From the NCBI RefSeq assembly GCF_001730685.1, contig NZ_MDJR01000004.1:62001-126000 (forward strand): DNA of 64,000 nucleotides, read 5' to 3'. Shown one piece after another: positions 36,244 through 44,901 of the stretch. The position numbers were made by a program, and so were the translations under genes. This DNA is from Caloranaerobacter ferrireducens. GTDB taxonomy: Bacteria > Bacillota > Clostridia > Tissierellales > Thermohalobacteraceae. Under the pieces are notes generated by a model. The model saw only the letters and a program-made list of their open reading frames with translations, had not been told where the DNA came from and did no database searches. The number at the start of each line of letters is the position of its first letter. The first letter of the stretch is position 1.

Positions 36244-37467
36244 TTATTCGTATCTTAATGCTTCTATTGGGTCAAGTTTTGCAGCCTTATTAGCTGGATA
36301 TATTCCAAAGAATATTCCAACACCAGCAGAAAACAATACCGCTATTAAAACAGTAACTATTGATACTGTTGGTGGTAACCCCATTGAAATAGCAATAACA
36401 TTTGCAATAATTAAACCTAAAATCGTTCCTATTAAACCACCTATACCTGATATGATCATAGCTTCAACTAAAAACTGCATGAGAATATCCTTTCGTCTAG
36501 CACCTATAGCCTTTCTTATACCTATCTCCCTTGTCCTCTCTGTTACAGATACAAGCATTATGTTCATTACACCAATTCCACCAACTAATAAAGATATCGC
36601 TGCTATCGCTCCCACAACCTTTGATAAAATTCCTAATACATTATCCATAATCTGCATTTGCTGTTTTGCACTCTGGCTCCTGTAATAATCGTTACCTGAA
36701 TTTCTATGACGCCTTTCTACAAGCTTTATTATATCCTTAGAAACTTTCTCAATTTTGCTGCTATCCGCCATATTTACTTCAATAGCCCAGTACCTATTAC
36801 CATAACCTAATTTTTTCATATATGTTACAGGCAAATATATATTTGTAGGTATTTCTTGACCAAATCTTTCAGCTAACTTCTCAAATGAAGATGCTTGAGA
36901 TTCATATATCCCAACTATTGTAAATGAAATTTTCGAGTACCCAGTATCTACAAGAATTTTCTCTCCTATTACATCAGTTCTCTTAAAAATTTTCATTGCA
37001 AGTTCTTTGTCTATTACTCCAACACTTCTTTTTCCTTTTATATCTGATGTTAGTAAAAATCTTCCATCGACAATATCTATGCTCTCAATTTTATTGTAGT
37101 CTTCATTTACTCCATATAGTGTAACTGAAGCTGTTTCTCTACCTTTATTTGCCTTACCATTAATATTAAAATTGGGAGATATCGCCTTTATATCATCTTT
37201 AAATACTCTTTTAATATCTTCAATATCACCATCATCAAAACGATCTCTATACCTTGGATTTGCACTCCAATTCATCCAAAAAATAACTCTATTCGTACCA
37301 AATTTTTCAAATTCACTTCCAATTTTCGCTTGACTGCCTTGACCTAAAGACACAATAGCAATTACAGATGTGATACCTATTATTATTCCCAGCATTGTTA
37401 AAAATGAACGCATTTTATTAGCCCAGAGGCTAGAAAGTGCAACTTTTACGCTTTCTAAAAAATTCAT
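36244..37467 (-). CDS. MacB-type ABC permease (FtsX domain)
   Basis: 407 residues. One N-terminal helix after MNFLESVKVALSSLWANKMRSFLTMLGIIIGI, a ~200-residue extracellular MacB-PCD domain, then three C-terminal helices with the conserved VGGIGVMNIMLVSVTERTREIGIRKAIGA. Mechanotransmission exporter subunit: it drives its partner adaptor rather than transporting through its own membrane pore. The ATPase and adaptor are the next two upstream genes. ATG follows AGAGGTG. Confidence 0.93.
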   Translation of the reverse strand: MNFLESVKVALSSLWANKMRSFLTMLGIIIGITSVIAIVSLGQGSQAKIGSEFEKFGTNRVIFWMNWSANPRYRDRFDDGDIEDIKRVFKDDIKAISPNFNINGKANKGRETASVTLYGVNEDYNKIESIDIVDGRFLLTSDIKGKRSVGVIDKELAMKIFKRTDVIGEKILVDTGYSKISFTIVGIYESQASSFEKLAERFGQEIPTNIYLPVTYMKKLGYGNRYWAIEVNMADSSKIEKVSKDIIKLVERRHRNSGNDYYRSQSAKQQMQIMDNVLGILSKVVGAIAAISLLVGGIGVMNIMLVSVTERTREIGIRKAIGARRKDILMQFLVEAMIISGIGGLIGTILGLIIANVIAISMGLPPTVSIVTVLIAVLFSAGVGIFFGIYPANKAAKLDPIEALRYE

Positions 37468-37503
37468 ATTATCACCTCTTCTCTTATCCTCATATTAAAA
37501 AGC

Positions 37504-38181
37504 TTATTTAAGCTTCCTATCTTCTACAACCACTCCATCCCTGAATGTAACAACTCTTTTAGCCTTCTGAGCTATATCTGCTTCATGAGTTACAATAATT
37601 ATGGTTACTCCTTCTTCATTGAGATTTTTAAAAATATCCATAATTTCTTCTCCAGATTTTGTATCTAAGTTACCTGTCGGCTCATCAGCCAATATTATTG
37701 CTGGGTTGTTAACCAAAGCTCTAGCTATAGCAACTCTCTGTCTTTGTCCTCCAGACAATTCGTTAGGTTTGTGATCTATTCTATCTCCAAGTCCAACTTT
37801 TTCTAACAATTCTATAGCTCTCTTTCTTCTTTCTTTAGCTGGAACCCCTGCATACATCATTGGGAGCTCAACATTTTTTAGTGCAGTTGTTCTTGGTAGT
37901 AAATTAAATGCTTGAAATACAAAACCTATCTTCTTATTTCTTATCGAAGCTAATTCATCATCATTTAAGCCTTGAATGCTTACTCCATCTAATACATATT
38001 TGCCTTTTGTTGGCTTATCTAAACATCCAATTATATTCATTAAAGTCGATTTTCCAGAACCTGACGGACCCATAATAGCCACAAATTCTTCTTTTTCAAT
38101 ACTAAAACTAACATCCTTTAATGCAGTAACAGAAATATCTCCCATTTTATAGATCTTAGTCAAGCCCTCTAACTTAATCAT
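37504..38181 (-). CDS. ABC transporter ATPase (MacB/LolD type)
   Basis: 225 residues, single ATPase domain: Walker [32 protein letters not shown], signature [15 protein letters not shown], Walker [13 protein letters not shown], switch VTHEAD. This is the o228/LolD-like subfamily that pairs with MacB permeases. ATG overlaps the adaptor stop by four bases. Operon with the adaptor upstream and the permease downstream. Confidence 0.96.
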   Translation of the reverse strand: MIKLEGLTKIYKMGDISVTALKDVSFSIEKEEFVAIMGPSGSGKSTLMNIIGCLDKPTKGKYVLDGVSIQGLNDDELASIRNKKIGFVFQAFNLLPRTTALKNVELPMMYAGVPAKERRKRAIELLEKVGLGDRIDHKPNELSGGQRQRVAIARALVNNPAIILADEPTGNLDTKSGEEIMDIFKNLNEEGVTIIIVTHEADIAQKAKRVVTFRDGVVVEDRKLK

Positions 38182-39434
38182 TTCTTATCACCTTTCAGTA
38201 TATTAACATCCATTCCATCCTTTATTTTTTCACTAGGATTTAGTATAACTTGGTCCCCTTCTTTTAAATCTTTAGAAATTATTTCTACTTTTAAGTCCCC
38301 TTCAACACCTATCAAAACTGGTATTTCTACTGCTTTACCTTCTTCTACTTTAAATACAACTATACTTCCATCTTTCTTATGATATAAAGCTTCATATGGA
38401 ACTACTAAAGCATCTTTTTTATTTGCAGTATTAATAGAAACATCTGCTGAAAAACCTGGCTTTATCTTTTCATTAGGATTTAATATATCAATCTTTATTT
38501 TTACATTTGTTTCAATACCTCTTCCTGTATTCATTTCAGTTGCTATAGGTGCTATATATGAAACTTTACCTTTATATTCCTGATTTTTAAACGCTTCTCC
38601 AGTTATTTTAACTTCTTGCCCTAATTTTATATCATTTACATCGTATTCACTAATATTTACTTCAATCTCCAAATCACTTACATCATCAATAACAAACAAA
38701 GGTGAAGCTGTATTAGCTGGTATACCAAGCTTAGCACTTGAATAAACAATAACTCCATCTATTGGGCTTTTTATTATACATTTACTAAGAGCTTCTTTTT
38801 GGTTATTTAAATTTAACTCTTGTAACTCAATTCTCTTTCTTTGATTTTCTATATTTTTAGTTTTGTTTGCATCTTCTAACTGTTTCTGAGCTAATTCGAA
38901 ACTAATCTTAGCCACAGTTAGTGCTGACTCATCAGCATCTAATTGTGCTTTGCTTATCGCCCCTGCATTATATAATTTAACAGAATTCTGATATTTCTTT
39001 TGAGCACTTTCATAATTTAATTTTGCATTTTCTAAATTCTTCTCGAGTTGAAAAGTATCTGTACCTTCAAGCATATCCTTTAAAACCTGTTTTTCTATTT
39101 CCAAATTGATTTCTGCAGTCCTTATCTTAAATTCAATATCCTCTGTATCTAACTTTGCTAGTATTTGGCCTTTAGATACTCTATCCCCTTCTTTAGCTAA
39201 TATTTCTTTTATCGTATATGGAAGTGTTGTTACTACATTTCTCTGATTTTTAGATTTTATAGTACCATCTGAAATTATTGTTGAAGATATATCCTCTTTA
39301 GATACTTCAACTACTTTTACAAAAGCTCCTTTTTTATCTTCCTTTTTTGCTGCTTTATATGCTCCTATCCCTATTATTACTATTCCTAAAATAACTAATA
39401 AAGAAATTGCTAAAATCTTTTTTCTCTTTGCCAT
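38178..39434 (-). CDS. Membrane-fusion/adaptor protein (MacA/HlyD type)
   Basis: 418 residues, one N-terminal membrane helix, then barrel-sandwich hybrid ([31 protein letters not shown]), a long coiled-coil hairpin (~95-215), the second lipoyl half [19 protein letters not shown] and beta-barrel domains. With the ATPase and MacB-like permease it forms an exporter found in many Gram-positives for peptides or antibiotics. Substrate unknown. First gene of the operon. Confidence 0.93.
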   Translation of the reverse strand: MAKRKKILAISLLVILGIVIIGIGAYKAAKKEDKKGAFVKVVEVSKEDISSTIISDGTIKSKNQRNVVTTLPYTIKEILAKEGDRVSKGQILAKLDTEDIEFKIRTAEINLEIEKQVLKDMLEGTDTFQLEKNLENAKLNYESAQKKYQNSVKLYNAGAISKAQLDADESALTVAKISFELAQKQLEDANKTKNIENQRKRIELQELNLNNQKEALSKCIIKSPIDGVIVYSSAKLGIPANTASPLFVIDDVSDLEIEVNISEYDVNDIKLGQEVKITGEAFKNQEYKGKVSYIAPIATEMNTGRGIETNVKIKIDILNPNEKIKPGFSADVSINTANKKDALVVPYEALYHKKDGSIVVFKVEEGKAVEIPVLIGVEGDLKVEIISKDLKEGDQVILNPSEKIKDGMDVNILKGDKK

Positions 39435-39569
39435 ATAAAAACCCCCAGTCTATTTAAATATATTTATCACTCCCATTTTAAATACTAATTTTACTCTAAT
39501 TCTACAAACTCCTTCAATTTCCTGCCAAAACATTGAATTTAATGAAATAATATGTACAAAATAAATTTG

Positions 39570-39592
39570 AGATGCGATAAAATCACATCTCT
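39570..39592 (-). terminator. Hairpin at the end of rimI
   Basis: GAGATGTGATTTTATCGCATCTC includes the rimI stop codon and is followed by AAATTTATTTT on the minus strand. Probable weak terminator of the tsaE-tsaB-rimI operon. Confidence 0.5.
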
Positions 39593-40029
39593 TTCCACAT
39601 TATTATTGCATCTTCTTTTGTATCAGAATAGTAACCCGGCCTTATACCGCACTCTTTAAAGCCAAATTTTTTATACAAAGACTGAGCTATCTTATTTGAT
39701 TTTCTAACCTCTAAAGTCATCCTATTTATTCCTCTTTCTCTGCAAATCTTAATAAGACCCTCTACTAATAAATTTCCTATTCCTAGTCCTCTAAAATTAG
39801 GATGAACAGCTATATTTGTTATATGCCCCTCATCTACAATAAGCCAAATGCCACCATAACCTACTACCTTCCCCTCAATAGAAGCTACTATAAGCTTAGC
39901 AAGCTTATTCTGATTAACTTCTTTTATAAAAGCATCTCTCGACCATGGCGTTTTAAATGACTTTTTTTCTATATCAAGAACTTCATCAATATCTTCTTCT
40001 GTCATATCTCTAATTATGATCTTACTCAT
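39583..40029 (-). CDS. rimI: Ribosomal-protein alanine N-acetyltransferase RimI
   Basis: 148 residues from the ATG at 40029, which overlaps the tsaB stop by eight bases; the longer frame would extend into tsaB. GNAT fold with the acetyl-CoA motif VHPNFRGLGIGNLLVEGL and RKSNKIAQSLYKKFGF. Acetylates the N-terminus of ribosomal protein S18 in other bacteria. Sits in the standard tsaE-tsaB-rimI operon. Confidence 0.93.
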   Translation of the reverse strand: MSKIIIRDMTEEDIDEVLDIEKKSFKTPWSRDAFIKEVNQNKLAKLIVASIEGKVVGYGGIWLIVDEGHITNIAVHPNFRGLGIGNLLVEGLIKICRERGINRMTLEVRKSNKIAQSLYKKFGFKECGIRPGYYSDTKEDAIIMWKEM

Positions 40030-40744
40030 TTTTTTCACCACAACACTTAATTTTCTCTTCATACTCCCTCTGAGCTTGGGACTTTCTAAGATAATCAGGA
40101 ACTAAGTCAAAAAAGCTTTCTAGTTTTCCTTCTTTTGCCCTTGATAGTGCTAATTCTGCAACTGACGATGCTCTTGCCATATTTGCAGATTTCGGTGCAA
40201 ATAATACTTTCTCTCCTAAAACCTCAAGTATTCTCTGCCTGTAAACTAATGTACCATCTCCATTAACAATAATACTTTCATCTCTTTCTTTTAAAATATC
40301 CATAAGTTCATCTAACTCTATTGTGTCTGCTTTTTGTATAACACAAAGACTACCATTTTCCCATTTGTAAATTCCAGTAAATACTCTATCCCTTCTAGCA
40401 TCTATCATTGGTACAATAATCCCCTCAGAATAAGGTAAATTAAATGCTAGAGCATCTAATGTAGGTATACCAATAACTGGCTTATTCAAAACATGAGCTA
40501 AACTCTTTATAGTTGCTACTCCAATTCTTAAACCTGTAAATGAACCTGGTCCGATTGATACTGCAAAAATATCTATATCCTCTGGTTTTAATTCACTATT
40601 TTCTAAAATTTCTTTTATTATAGGCATTATTTTCTGAGAATGAGTTCTTTTATTATTTAATATATACTCACCGATCAATTTATCTTCATCAAGTATAGCA
40701 CAAGTTGCAACAATACTAGACGTATCTACCGCAAGTATCTTCAC
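40022..40744 (-). CDS. tsaB: t6A biosynthesis protein TsaB
   Basis: 240 residues, ASKHA-fold pseudo-enzyme that holds TsaD in the t6A complex. Seen: MKILAVDTSSIVATCAIL at the start and SIGPGSFTGLRIGVATIKSLA. The start ATG touches the tsaE stop. C-terminal region LVPDYLRKSQAQREYE matches the usual end of TsaB. Confidence 0.95.
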   Translation of the reverse strand: MKILAVDTSSIVATCAILDEDKLIGEYILNNKRTHSQKIMPIIKEILENSELKPEDIDIFAVSIGPGSFTGLRIGVATIKSLAHVLNKPVIGIPTLDALAFNLPYSEGIIVPMIDARRDRVFTGIYKWENGSLCVIQKADTIELDELMDILKERDESIIVNGDGTLVYRQRILEVLGEKVLFAPKSANMARASSVAELALSRAKEGKLESFFDLVPDYLRKSQAQREYEEKIKCCGEKNE

Positions 40745-41202
40745 TATTTGATCAACTCCTTAACAATTTCTTCATATCGTTTCCCTTTAGCTTCTATTAT
40801 TATTTCTCTTTCGTTAAATTCTTTTCCTCTTTTTATAGTAATATCTAATCTTTCTAAAGGTAGTATATCTTCTATTATACTAGCCCATTCAATGATAGTA
40901 ACTCCTTCTGAATATATATATTCTTCAAATCCTAAATCATACATCTCATCTATATCGTCTATCCTATATACATCAAAATGATATACTGGATATCTTCCCT
41001 CATATTCATTAATCAATGTAAAAGTAGGACTAGTAACATAATCTTTAACATCAAGTCCTTTAGCTATTGATTGTGTTAATGTTGTTTTTCCCGCTCCTAA
41101 ATCACCATTTAAACACAAAACATCCCCACTTTTTAAAAGTGTTCCTAATTTATATCCAAAAAAATTAGTTTCTTCAGGACTGTTTGTTTTTATCTTAACC
41201 AT
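40744..41202 (-). CDS. tsaE: t6A biosynthesis ATPase TsaE
   Basis: 152 residues from the ATG at 41202, which follows AGGAAGG at the right spacing; an upstream in-frame ATG lies too far from any site. P-loop GDLGAGKTTLTQSIA, then SPTFTLINEYEG and YHFDVYRIDD, the standard TsaE signature. ATPase of the t6A complex. First gene of the operon. Confidence 0.96.
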   Translation of the reverse strand: MVKIKTNSPEETNFFGYKLGTLLKSGDVLCLNGDLGAGKTTLTQSIAKGLDVKDYVTSPTFTLINEYEGRYPVYHFDVYRIDDIDEMYDLGFEEYIYSEGVTIIEWASIIEDILPLERLDITIKRGKEFNEREIIIEAKGKRYEEIVKELIK

Positions 41203-41267
41203 AATTTCATCCTTCCTTATTTTCATTCCCTCATCTTATGTATCATAGTAACAAATAATTGTAAAGT

Positions 41268-42452
41268 CTATCTGCTAATTTTTTGTATGAATTCTGCAAT
41301 TCTATTTAATCCTTCTGTTAACGTATCTATACTACATGCATAAGAAATCCTTATATAATCATCCATTCCAAAAGCTATGCCAGGTACAACAGCTACCTTA
41401 CTTTCTTCAAGTAATCTGTCTGCGAAATGAATAGAAAAACTCCCATCATAATTCATATTTTGCTTTAATTGCGAAATGTCGATAAATAAGTAAAAAGCTC
41501 CTTCAGGATAAATAAATGATAATGGTTTTATTTTATTTAATATTGAAACTATCCTATCTCTACGACTTTTATAAACCTTAACCATCTCATTTATTTCTTC
41601 TTCACAATAAGATAGTGCTCCGAATGCTGCCCATTGTGATATTGTTGAAGGATGAGAAACTAAATGCCCTTGTATAGTAGAAATAGCTTTGGCTATTTCT
41701 TTATTAGAAGCTGAATATCCTACTCTCCATCCAGTCATAGAAGCTGATTTAGAAAGTCCATTTATAGTTATTGTTATATCTTTAGCTTCCTTAGAAATAG
41801 CAGCAATACTTTTATAATCGTCAATATAGCGTATCTTTTCATATATTTCATCTGAAATTATATATATATTGTTCTCTAAACAAAACTTAACTATAGGAAT
41901 TAACTCTTTTTCTCTATATATACTTCCAGCTGGATTTGATGGATTCGAAATTATTATCGCCTTTGTCCTTGAACTTTGAGCCTCTTTCAATTCTTCAACT
42001 GTAACCTTGAAATTGTTAGATTTATCTGTTTCTACAAATACAGGTTTTCCTCCTACCAATTTAACCATCTCAGGATAACTTACCCAATATGGCTTAGGTA
42101 TAAGCACCTCGTCCCCTTCATCTAACAAAGCTAATAATGAATTAGTTATAGAATGTTTAGCTCCACTAGACACAACTATCTCATCAACTTCATAATTGAT
42201 TCCATTTTCAGTCCAAAGTTTGTTTTGAATAACTTTTTTTAGTTCCTTTAAACCTGAAGCGGAGTCATATTTTGTTTTATTATTATGTATAGCCTTAATC
42301 GCTTCTTCTTTCGCTTTATCTGGAGTAAAAAAATCTGGTTCTCCAATACTTAGATTAATTATGTCTAGACCTTCTTCTCTAAGTTTTTGAACCTTATTAC
42401 TTATACCAATTGTAAATGACGGAGTAATATTGTTTAATCTTTTAGATAGCAT
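41268..42452 (-). CDS. Class I PLP-dependent aminotransferase (aspartate-aminotransferase type)
   Basis: 394 residues. PLP lysine in INGLSKSASMTGWRVGY, with SNPSNPAGSIY and the Arg in RISYACS for the substrate carboxylate. Fold-type I; closest to the AspC/PatA subgroup, so aspartate or aromatic amino acids with 2-oxoglutarate are likely. ATG without an obvious strong site. Monocistronic, between tsaE operon and the riboflavin transporter. Confidence 0.92.
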   Translation of the reverse strand: MLSKRLNNITPSFTIGISNKVQKLREEGLDIINLSIGEPDFFTPDKAKEEAIKAIHNNKTKYDSASGLKELKKVIQNKLWTENGINYEVDEIVVSSGAKHSITNSLLALLDEGDEVLIPKPYWVSYPEMVKLVGGKPVFVETDKSNNFKVTVEELKEAQSSRTKAIIISNPSNPAGSIYREKELIPIVKFCLENNIYIISDEIYEKIRYIDDYKSIAAISKEAKDITITINGLSKSASMTGWRVGYSASNKEIAKAISTIQGHLVSHPSTISQWAAFGALSYCEEEINEMVKVYKSRRDRIVSILNKIKPLSFIYPEGAFYLFIDISQLKQNMNYDGSFSIHFADRLLEESKVAVVPGIAFGMDDYIRISYACSIDTLTEGLNRIAEFIQKISR

Positions 42453-42500
42453 CTACTCTCTCCCCTTTATATTGTTCTTTATCACCATATATTTTTATTA

Positions 42501-42598
42501 TAATCCATAGGAAATTATATTCCTATTAATTTTAAAGATAATTTTAAATATAATTTCCGTAGTTCGTTATTCGCTACTCGTCATTCGCTATTCGTCAA
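42501..42598. repeat. Family-2 half copy plus CGAAT-type microrepeat
   Basis: TAATCCATAGGAAATTATAT ... TAAATATAATTTCCGTA is the core of family 2 in the opposite orientation, without the AAAATCTTCG arm. It runs straight into a TTCGTTATTCGCTACTCG microrepeat. Confidence 0.7.
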
Positions 42599-42609
42599 AA
42601 AAATGTAAA

Positions 42610-42635
42610 ATCGAGGGCTATGCCCTCGATTCTCA
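42610..42635 (-). terminator. Intrinsic terminator of ribU
   Basis: AATCGAGGGC-ATA-GCCCTCGATT followed by TTACATTTTTTT on the minus strand. Confidence 0.9.
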
Positions 42636-42636
42636 A

Positions 42637-43239
42637 TTACTTGTGTAAAATTGGTGATATTTTCTTATACAATACGATCGTAGCCAATGATACAATTATC
42701 CCTTTTAATAAATTGAAAGGAACTATTGCAAATAAGATAAAAGTTTTATAGTCAGCAACAAATTTATTAACTTTGGCACCCATTTCAACAAAAGCATCTA
42801 TCGGAGCACCAAACAGTTTTGCATAAAACGGTATTAAGAAGTAATAATTTGATAAAGAAGCTACAAGCGTCATCATTACAGTCCCTATAACCATACCTAA
42901 AACTGCATTTTTAAATGTTTTTTTCTTAAGATAGATATAACTTGCAGTATAAACTAATACGCTTCCTACTAAGAAATTGGCTAACTCTCCAACTCCCATA
43001 GTTACAGTTCCTTTAATTACAAGATGAAGTATATTTTTAACAAATTCAATTATAACTCCAGCCATAGGACCTAATGCAAAAGCTCCTATTAAAGCAGGTA
43101 TATCACTTAAGTCAATCTTTAGAAACTCTGGTGTAAACCATAAAGGTACTTCAATATACATAATAAGAAATGCAAGTACTGATAAAACAGATATTTTAGT
43201 AAGCATTCTAGTATTAAGTCTTTCTTTTAGTGTTAACAT
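42637..43239 (-). CDS. ribU: Riboflavin transporter RibU (ECF S component)
   Basis: 200 residues, six helices, ATG after GGAGGGG. Family pattern: VPLWFTPEFLKIDLSDIPALIGAFALGPMAGVIIEFVKNILHL, here with the riboflavin-binding DLSDIPALIG. Works with a shared ECF ATPase/T module encoded elsewhere. Expression is controlled by the FMN riboswitch 220 bp upstream, so uptake stops when FMN is plentiful. Confidence 0.95.
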   Translation of the reverse strand: MLTLKERLNTRMLTKISVLSVLAFLIMYIEVPLWFTPEFLKIDLSDIPALIGAFALGPMAGVIIEFVKNILHLVIKGTVTMGVGELANFLVGSVLVYTASYIYLKKKTFKNAVLGMVIGTVMMTLVASLSNYYFLIPFYAKLFGAPIDAFVEMGAKVNKFVADYKTFILFAIVPFNLLKGIIVSLATIVLYKKISPILHK

Positions 43240-43285
43240 GATACCCCTCCATTATATTTTTTCTTTTTTCACGGGAGGATTAGTA

Positions 43286-43400
43286 ACAAAATCCTCAATT
43301 TTAAAACAACAAGGATGATTTTGTTGAAATCCATAAACGGAAATTATATTGTTAATTATCCACGATTTAATAAAGTATATAATTTCCTATGAATTATAAA
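43286..43400. repeat. Family-2 interspersed repeat, copy 3, inside the ribU leader
   Basis: AAAATCCTCAATTTTAAAAC ... CCATAAACGGAAATTATAT ... TTATCCACG ... TATAATTTCCTATGAATTATA. It lies between the riboswitch terminator and the ribU start codon, so the ribU mRNA carries it. Confidence 0.85.
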
Positions 43401-43406
43401 TTAAAA

Positions 43407-43431
43407 GCTCCTGAAGACGATCTTCAGGAGC
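43407..43431 (-). terminator. Terminator of the FMN riboswitch
   Basis: GCTCCTGAAGA/TCTTCAGGAGC stem followed by TTTTAATTT on the minus strand. The CTGAAG segment also matches the aptamer P1 strand region (CTTCAG), consistent with a switch. Confidence 0.88.
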
Positions 43432-43454
43432 ATACATACACAACAATTGTACTA

Positions 43455-43563
43455 ATCTTCTCCCATCCAGACTTTAACTGTCGGCCCTGGAATCTCACCA
43501 GGTCAACTGCAATGCAGCTCGCGGGCTATACCGCCGGTCGGGAATTTCACCCTGCCCTGAAGA
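43455..43563 (-). promoter_or_regulatory. FMN riboswitch (RFN element)
   Basis: All core RFN segments are present on the minus strand: CAGGGTGAAATTCCCGACCG, GCGGTATAGCCCGCGAGC, ACCTGGTGAGATTCCAGG, GCCGACAGT and GTCTGGATGGGAGAAGAT. Controls ribU. Confidence 0.98.
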
Positions 43564-43630
43564 CTAGAAAGAAATATATTTAATTCTTAACTTTATTATC
43601 ACATTATTATCTATTTTTGTCAAGAAGTAA

Positions 43631-43742
43631 AATACCGTCTTTCGCTATTCGCTACTCGGCATTCGACTGTCGAAAAGCGAAAAGCCAATGACGTATAGCC
43701 AGCACCCAGTACCAAGTACCTAGTCCCCAGTACCTAGCACCT
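43631..43742. repeat. Microrepeat block: CGAAT palindrome plus GTACC run
   Basis: TTCGCTATTCGCTACTCGGC with CGAAAAGCGAAAAGCC, then CACCCAGTACCAAGTACC and CTAGTCCCCAGTACCTAGC up to the amidohydrolase stop. Same composite order as at 2183-2303. Confidence 0.75.
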
Positions 43743-44901
43743 ATCTTTTATAAACCACCTTACCATCAATTATTGTTACATATACTTTACAATCAACATC
43801 TCTTAATGGATGACCATCAAATATAACGATATCAGCATCTTTACCTACTTCAATACTTCCAACTCTATCATCTATTCCTAATATTTCAGCAGCATTTATA
43901 GTTATAGCTTTAAATGCTTCCATTTCATCCATACCTGCTTTTACAGCAAGTCCAGCACAAAGAGGTAAATACTGCAATGGTATTACTGGCGAATCTGTCA
44001 TTATTGCAACTTTAACACCAGCTTTTTGTAATATTCCAGGAGTTTCAAAAGTTAAATTCTTAAGTTCAAATTTACTTCTATCAGTTAAACTTGGACCAAC
44101 TATAGCATATTTACCTTCTTTTACTAAATGTTCTACAATTAAATGACCTTCAGTACAATGATCTAAAGTTATATCTACATCAAACTCCTTAGCTATCCTT
44201 ATAGCTGTTAGTATATCATCTGCTCTATGAGCATGAGCCTTAAGCGGTATTTCTTTTCTAATTACCTTTGCCATAGCTTCCATTTTAATATCAAATTCAG
44301 GCATTTTTGATTCATCTTCTTTAGCTTTTTCTAATTTCTCAACATATCTTTTAGCTTTAAAAAGTGTTTCCCTAAGTTTTGCTGCAGTTGCCATCCTTGT
44401 AATTGGAGATTTCTTTTGACTATGATAAACCCTCTTAGGATTTTCTCCAAAAGCTATTTTCATAGCCAAAGGTTCTTTTACAATCATATCATCTATTCTA
44501 TCTCCATATGTCTTTATGGCTGCAAATTGTCCTCCAACTACATTAGCACTACCTGGGCCTGTCGCTACACATGTAACGCCACCTTCATATGCCTCTTTAA
44601 ACGTTCTATCCATAGGATTTATACCATCAATAGCTCTCAAATGTGGAGTTATTGGGTCAACCCACTCATTGCCGTCATCTCCTTCAAAACCTATACCATC
44701 TTCCCATAATCCTAAATGACAATGTGCATCAATTAATCCTGGAGTTACAAGTTTTCCTTTAGCATCAATTACTTCAACATCTAGTGGTACAACTATGTCT
44801 TTACCCACTTCCTTAATCTTTCCATTTTCTATTAAAATACTCCCATTTTCAATTATTTCTCCAGTCATAGTCAAAATTTTACCGTTTTGAATTAATAACA
44901 T
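43741..44901 (-). CDS. Amidohydrolase (imidazolonepropionase-like)
   Basis: 386 residues from the ATG at 44901 (GGAGGG eight bases upstream); a longer frame lies within the kinase gene. Metal-dependent TIM-barrel hydrolase: metal-binding DAHCHLG, further His in AHAHRAD and DHCTEGH, and catalytic Asp in IMTDSPV. The C-terminal small domain returns with GSIEVGKDADIVIFDGHPL. Substrate not predicted. Overlaps the upstream hybrid kinase by 23 bases. Confidence 0.9.
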   Translation of the reverse strand: MLLIQNGKILTMTGEIIENGSILIENGKIKEVGKDIVVPLDVEVIDAKGKLVTPGLIDAHCHLGLWEDGIGFEGDDGNEWVDPITPHLRAIDGINPMDRTFKEAYEGGVTCVATGPGSANVVGGQFAAIKTYGDRIDDMIVKEPLAMKIAFGENPKRVYHSQKKSPITRMATAAKLRETLFKAKRYVEKLEKAKEDESKMPEFDIKMEAMAKVIRKEIPLKAHAHRADDILTAIRIAKEFDVDITLDHCTEGHLIVEHLVKEGKYAIVGPSLTDRSKFELKNLTFETPGILQKAGVKVAIMTDSPVIPLQYLPLCAGLAVKAGMDEMEAFKAITINAAEILGIDDRVGSIEVGKDADIVIFDGHPLRDVDCKVYVTIIDGKVVYKR

